The position numbers and the translations under genes were made by a program. Shown here one piece after another: positions 60,638-64,000 of a stretch of DNA of 64,000 nucleotides (positions are counted from its first letter, which is position 1; every line of letters starts with the position of its first letter). The stretch is from Marinobacter sp. THAF197a (GTDB lineage Bacteria > Pseudomonadota > Gammaproteobacteria > Pseudomonadales > Oleiphilaceae): NCBI RefSeq assembly GCF_009363275.1, contig NZ_CP045324.1, positions 3,162,001-3,226,000 on the forward strand, read 5' to 3'. The notes beneath the pieces are model-generated. The model made no database searches, was not told where the DNA came from, and saw only the letters and a list, made by a program, of their open reading frames with translations.

Positions 60638-62193
60638 GCAGCCTGATTGATCGCCCGAACGCACCGGAGAGCGAACAACCCAAGGCAGGAACGCCCATTT
60701 CCACGGGCTCGGAGTGGACCTTTGAGCTGATCCAGAAGTACGACGAGGAGATTGCCAAGTGCGCCGCCGAGTTCGGCCTGGACACCTACCCTAACCAGGT
60801 GGAAGTGATCACCGCAGAGCAAATGATGGATGCCTACAGCTCCGTGGGCATGCCTGTGGGTTATCACCACTGGTCTTTCGGCAAGCAGTTCCTGCAGACC
60901 TCCAAGGGATATCAACGCGGGCAGATGGGGCTGGCCTACGAGATTGTGATCAACTCCAACCCCTGTATCGCCTACCTGATGGAAGAGAACACCCTGCCCA
61001 TGCAGGCGCTGGTGATTGCCCACGCCAGCTATGGCCACAATTCGTTCTTCAAAGGCAACTACCTGTTCCGCACCTGGACCGATGCCAGTGCGATCATCGA
61101 CTACTTGGTGTTCGCCCGCAATTATGTCGCCGAATGCGAGGAGCGCCATGGCGTGGATGCGGTGGAAGAGATCCTGGACTCTTGCCACGCCCTGATGAAC
61201 TATGGCGTGGACCGCTACAAGCGCCCGGCGCCCATTTCCGCCGCCGAGGAAGCCCAGCGCCAGAAAGAGCGGGAAGAATACCAGCAACGGCGCATCAACG
61301 ATTTGTGGCGCACCATCCCGAAACCAGAGGAAGATGACGACCCGATCAAGCGCAAGCCCCGGTACCCGGAAGAGCCCCAGGAGAACCTGCTGTACTTCAT
61401 CGAGAAGAACGCGCCCTTGCTGGAGACCTGGCAACGGGAACTGGTGCGCATTGTGCGCAAGCTGGCCCAGTACTTTTACCCGCAACGCCAGACCCAGGTA
61501 ATGAACGAAGGCTGGGCCACCTTCTGGCACTACACCCTGTTGCATCGGATGTACGAGAAAGGCCTGGTGACCGACGGCTTCATGCTGGAATTCCTGCAAA
61601 GCCACACCGCCGTGGTGTACCAGCCACCATTCAACAGCCCCTGGTATTCCGGCATAAACCCCTACACTCTGGGCTTCTCCATCTTCACCGACCTGCGCCG
61701 CATCTGCGAGAACCCCACTGCTGAAGACCGGGAGTGGTTCCCGGACATCGCTGGCAAGGACTGGCTGGAAACCGTGCACTTCGCCATGCGCAACTTCAAG
61801 GACGAAAGCTTTATCCAACAGTTCCTGTCGCCCAAGGTGATGCGGGACCTCAAACTGTTCGCCATCGAGAACGATGACGAGGAAGACCACTACATGGTGA
61901 CCGCCATTCACGACGACCCGGGTTACCGGCCGTTGCGGGAGAAGCTGGCGCGCCAGTACAACCTCAGTTACCGGGAACCGAACATACAGGTGTGGAATGT
62001 GAATGTGCGGGGCGACCGCTCACTCACCCTGCGGCATATTCCCGTGGACCGGGTACCGCTTGGCAAGGAAACGGACGAAGTGCTGAAACACGCCCACCGG
62101 CTGTGGGGCTTTGATGTGCACCTGGAAAGCGTGGATGATGGCAAGGTAGTTGAGGAACATCACTGCCCACCCAGAGGCGCTGAAGAGGAGTGA
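60634..62193 (+). CDS. SpoVR family protein (YcgB-like)
   Basis: A 519-residue protein: SEWTFELIQKYDEEIAKCAAEFGLDTYPNQVEVITAEQMMDAYSSVGMPVGYHHWSFGK is the standard start. Also seen are YHHWSFGKQFLQTSKGYQRG, NYGVDRYKRP and GWATFWHYTLLHRMYEKG. The family is tied to sporulation in Bacillus and to stress in gammaproteobacteria; its biochemistry is unclear. It ends the prkA-DUF444-spoVR operon, coupled to DUF444 by an ATGA overlap. Confidence 0.95.
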   Translation: MSSLIDRPNAPESEQPKAGTPISTGSEWTFELIQKYDEEIAKCAAEFGLDTYPNQVEVITAEQMMDAYSSVGMPVGYHHWSFGKQFLQTSKGYQRGQMGLAYEIVINSNPCIAYLMEENTLPMQALVIAHASYGHNSFFKGNYLFRTWTDASAIIDYLVFARNYVAECEERHGVDAVEEILDSCHALMNYGVDRYKRPAPISAAEEAQRQKEREEYQQRRINDLWRTIPKPEEDDDPIKRKPRYPEEPQENLLYFIEKNAPLLETWQRELVRIVRKLAQYFYPQRQTQVMNEGWATFWHYTLLHRMYEKGLVTDGFMLEFLQSHTAVVYQPPFNSPWYSGINPYTLGFSIFTDLRRICENPTAEDREWFPDIAGKDWLETVHFAMRNFKDESFIQQFLSPKVMRDLKLFAIENDDEEDHYMVTAIHDDPGYRPLREKLARQYNLSYREPNIQVWNVNVRGDRSLTLRHIPVDRVPLGKETDEVLKHAHRLWGFDVHLESVDDGKVVEEHHCPPRGAEEE

Positions 62194-62222
62194 CCACAAT
62201 GGGCCACCCCTGAGATCACAAA

Positions 62223-64000
62223 TCAGAAAGTCAATTCAATGCCCGCATAAAAAGTTCTTCCGGCGCCGGGTTCAAAGTAACCTCTGTCCTCGATGGGCCG
62301 GTTTGCGTTGGCATTAATGCGCACATTGCTGAAGTAATCCTCATCCAGCACATTCCGGACACCGGCGTAGAGATTGAGCGTCTGATTACCCAGGCGCACG
62401 GAGTCACCCGCGCGGGCGCCCAGCAACCAGTAATCGCTAACCTTGGTCTGGTTGCTGTTCTCGGCATAAAAGCTGCCAACGTACTGCCATTCCAGCGCTG
62501 CGAACCGGCCAGCCATACCCCGCCACTCCAGTTCAGACACCCAGAGCGTGCCGGGCAAGCCGGGGATCTCATTGCCATCAGCCTCATTGCCCTGTTCGTC
62601 AGTGAATTCGCGCAGCTCGTAGTCTGCCAGGGTCAGTGCTGTGGTCGCCCGCCAGGCATAGGAGATATCCCAGCCCAGGCCCAGTTCAACACCGTTGCGC
62701 CGGGTTTCGCCGGCATTTTCGTAGAAGGTACGGCCATCCAGTTCGTAGGGCAGGATTTCATCCTTAACCCGGATGGAGAACAGCGCCAGGTCATAGCTGA
62801 GCGCGTTGCCCCATAAACCACGAACACCGATCTCCCGGTTCAGCGCCTTTTGAGGTTCCACATCCGGGTTGAAGCCCCCGGCACCGGAGGGGTTGGCAAA
62901 CTCGGTAAACGTGGGCGACTCAAACGCCGTGCCAACGGTGGCGTATACCTGATGCCGGGGCGCCAGGCGATAGCTCAGGCCAACCACGCCGCTGACTTCC
63001 CGGAACGTTCGGCTGCCGGAATCATCACCATCTTCAAGCCGGTCATCATCGACCGACAGGCGTAGATGATCCCAGCGGGTCCCGAGCGAAAAATTCAACC
63101 GATCCGTCAGCGCCAGATCCCCTTGGGCGAATACAGCCACATTTGTCGCGTTCTGGGTTTCTGCCTGGGTTTGCCCGGTAATCTCGCCCATGGGTGACAC
63201 CTGGTAGCGCCGGCGGTCATCCGACTGCCGGTGGACATCCGCACCGGTAACCCAGGTCAAAGGTCGCCCGGCCAACTCGGAACCTTGCTGGTACTGGGAA
63301 CTGATTCCGTAAAAATGGCGGTCATAGGCCACTCGGCTGGCGCCGGGAAAAGGCAATTGCTGGGCGAAATCCCGATGACTGTAAAAGGTGTTCACGGTCA
63401 CCTCACCGGGCAATACTGCGGCATCCTGATACTGCAGCCCCAGGGTTTGCTGATTCACCGTCTGGCCGCTGTCCAGCCGCTTGGCCATAAAGGTGGCCTG
63501 GTTTGGGTCTTCCTCTACCTGGGCCAGGGTCAAGCCACCCGGGTCCTGGGCTTTCGGGTTATGCAAGGCGTTGAAGGTGGCGGTCAGCTCACGCTCCGAA
63601 TCCAGCTCGTGGGAAATGCGGGCGTTGAACAGACCCTTTTCCGCCTGACTCTGTTCCCGGTGGCCGTTTACATTCATCCAGGACAGCGTTGCGATGGCAC
63701 GGGTGTCGCCGCGAACGCCATTACCCTGAATGGCGGCCTTGCGGTAATCATCGCTGCCGCCGTCAAGGCGCAGCCGGGCACCGGGGGGCAAATCATCGCC
63801 ACGGGCGGTGGTGATATCCAGCACGCCACCCGCTGCATTGCCATACTGCACAGAGGATGGGCCCCGAATAACCTCAATACGCTGGGCGGAATCCAGATCA
63901 ATGGCATCAATCTGAGACTGGCCATCCGGCAAGGTATAGGGAATGCCGTCAACCTGAATGCGGATACCGCGAATACCAAAGGGCGCGCGAGCCCCAAAAC
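62223..64000 (-). CDS. TonB-dependent receptor (5' end outside window)
   Basis: The frame is open to the window edge, giving 591 residues without the N-terminus. It begins in the plug domain (FGARAPFGIRGIRIQVDGIPYTLPDGQSQIDAIDLDSAQRIEVIRGPSSVQYGN), continues through a 22-strand barrel and ends in an aromatic residue (YAGIELTF). The PFGIRGIRIQVDGIP plug is found in FecA-type siderophore receptors; the ligand cannot be deduced. An apparent start at 63932 is an internal TTG, so the true start is outside. Confidence 0.9.
   Translation of the reverse strand, partial: FGARAPFGIRGIRIQVDGIPYTLPDGQSQIDAIDLDSAQRIEVIRGPSSVQYGNAAGGVLDITTARGDDLPPGARLRLDGGSDDYRKAAIQGNGVRGDTRAIATLSWMNVNGHREQSQAEKGLFNARISHELDSERELTATFNALHNPKAQDPGGLTLAQVEEDPNQATFMAKRLDSGQTVNQQTLGLQYQDAAVLPGEVTVNTFYSHRDFAQQLPFPGASRVAYDRHFYGISSQYQQGSELAGRPLTWVTGADVHRQSDDRRRYQVSPMGEITGQTQAETQNATNVAVFAQGDLALTDRLNFSLGTRWDHLRLSVDDDRLEDGDDSGSRTFREVSGVVGLSYRLAPRHQVYATVGTAFESPTFTEFANPSGAGGFNPDVEPQKALNREIGVRGLWGNALSYDLALFSIRVKDEILPYELDGRTFYENAGETRRNGVELGLGWDISYAWRATTALTLADYELREFTDEQGNEADGNEIPGLPGTLWVSELEWRGMAGRFAALEWQYVGSFYAENSNQTKVSDYWLLGARAGDSVRLGNQTLNLYAGVRNVLDEDYFSNVRINANANRPIEDRGYFEPGAGRTFYAGIELTF

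Noticed and set aside
1..64000. CRISPR array, tRNA, rRNA, prophage or insertion sequence
   Set aside because: No evenly spaced direct repeats, no tRNA-like cloverleaf with a CCA end, and no integrase or transposase reading frame were found.

Overview
The window looks like a chromosomal segment of a Marinobacter-type marine gammaproteobacterium. The reasons are the Pseudomonas-like order tkt-epd-pgk-fba divergent from an ArsR-methyltransferase/metK/ahcY/metF block, the bioA-rsmE pair, the DUF6160, DUF5666, DUF6502 and DUF6435 families, and a moderately high GC content. There are no rRNA or tRNA genes, no insertion sequences, no phage genes and no CRISPR array. The species call is inference from gene content only.

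Layout. 1-12960: a partial gene, a DUF6160-like secreted protein, a TudS-like DUF523-DUF1722 fusion, a DUF481 barrel with TrhO, a DsbA-like protein divergent from a nitronate-monooxygenase-like gene, AcpH, a duplicated DUF5666/DUF6502 module with its own inverted-repeat operators, DUF6435 and cbpA-cbpM. 13241-18966: an SGNH lipoprotein, a helical membrane-anchored protein, and a four-gene overlapping operon DUF3348-DUF802-OmpA-DUF2894 that resembles a long-tailed MotAB/ZorAB ion-driven motor. 19005-29392: a minus-strand operon of two transglutaminase-like proteins, two circularly permuted ATP-grasp modules, two alpha-E modules and a zinc peptidase, a predicted peptide-ligation or tagging system. 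29616-43631: pntAB, then fba, pgk, epd and tkt, then the SAM-cycle genes with palindromic operators. 43849-56975: a GlnHPQ-type transporter, an SDR, DUF2505, bioA, rsmE, DUF445, HDOD, YihY, an orphan MalE-like binding protein, a hydroxyacid dehydrogenase and tpm. 57399-64000: the prkA-DUF444-spoVR stress cluster and a TonB-dependent receptor cut by the window edge.

The most unusual signal is a dispersed intergenic repeat (4373-4469, 33814-34001, 40958-41053, 41176-41281, 49983-50085). Each copy has a 21-27 bp perfect inverted-repeat stem whose sequence differs between copies but stays self-complementary, closing a roughly 53-nt loop that holds two small hairpins. On one strand every intact small hairpin (nine of nine) shows a C-ANGGAN-G hexaloop, the preferred RsmA/CsrA RNA-binding site. 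In four of five copies that strand is the one transcribed by the flanking genes. A sixth long hairpin (57020-57113) has a similar stem but a short loop. I infer that these may be mRNA-embedded RsmA/CsrA-binding modules spread through the genome.

Limits: all family names come from reading motifs and protein sequence by eye. No database search, folding program or expression data were used.
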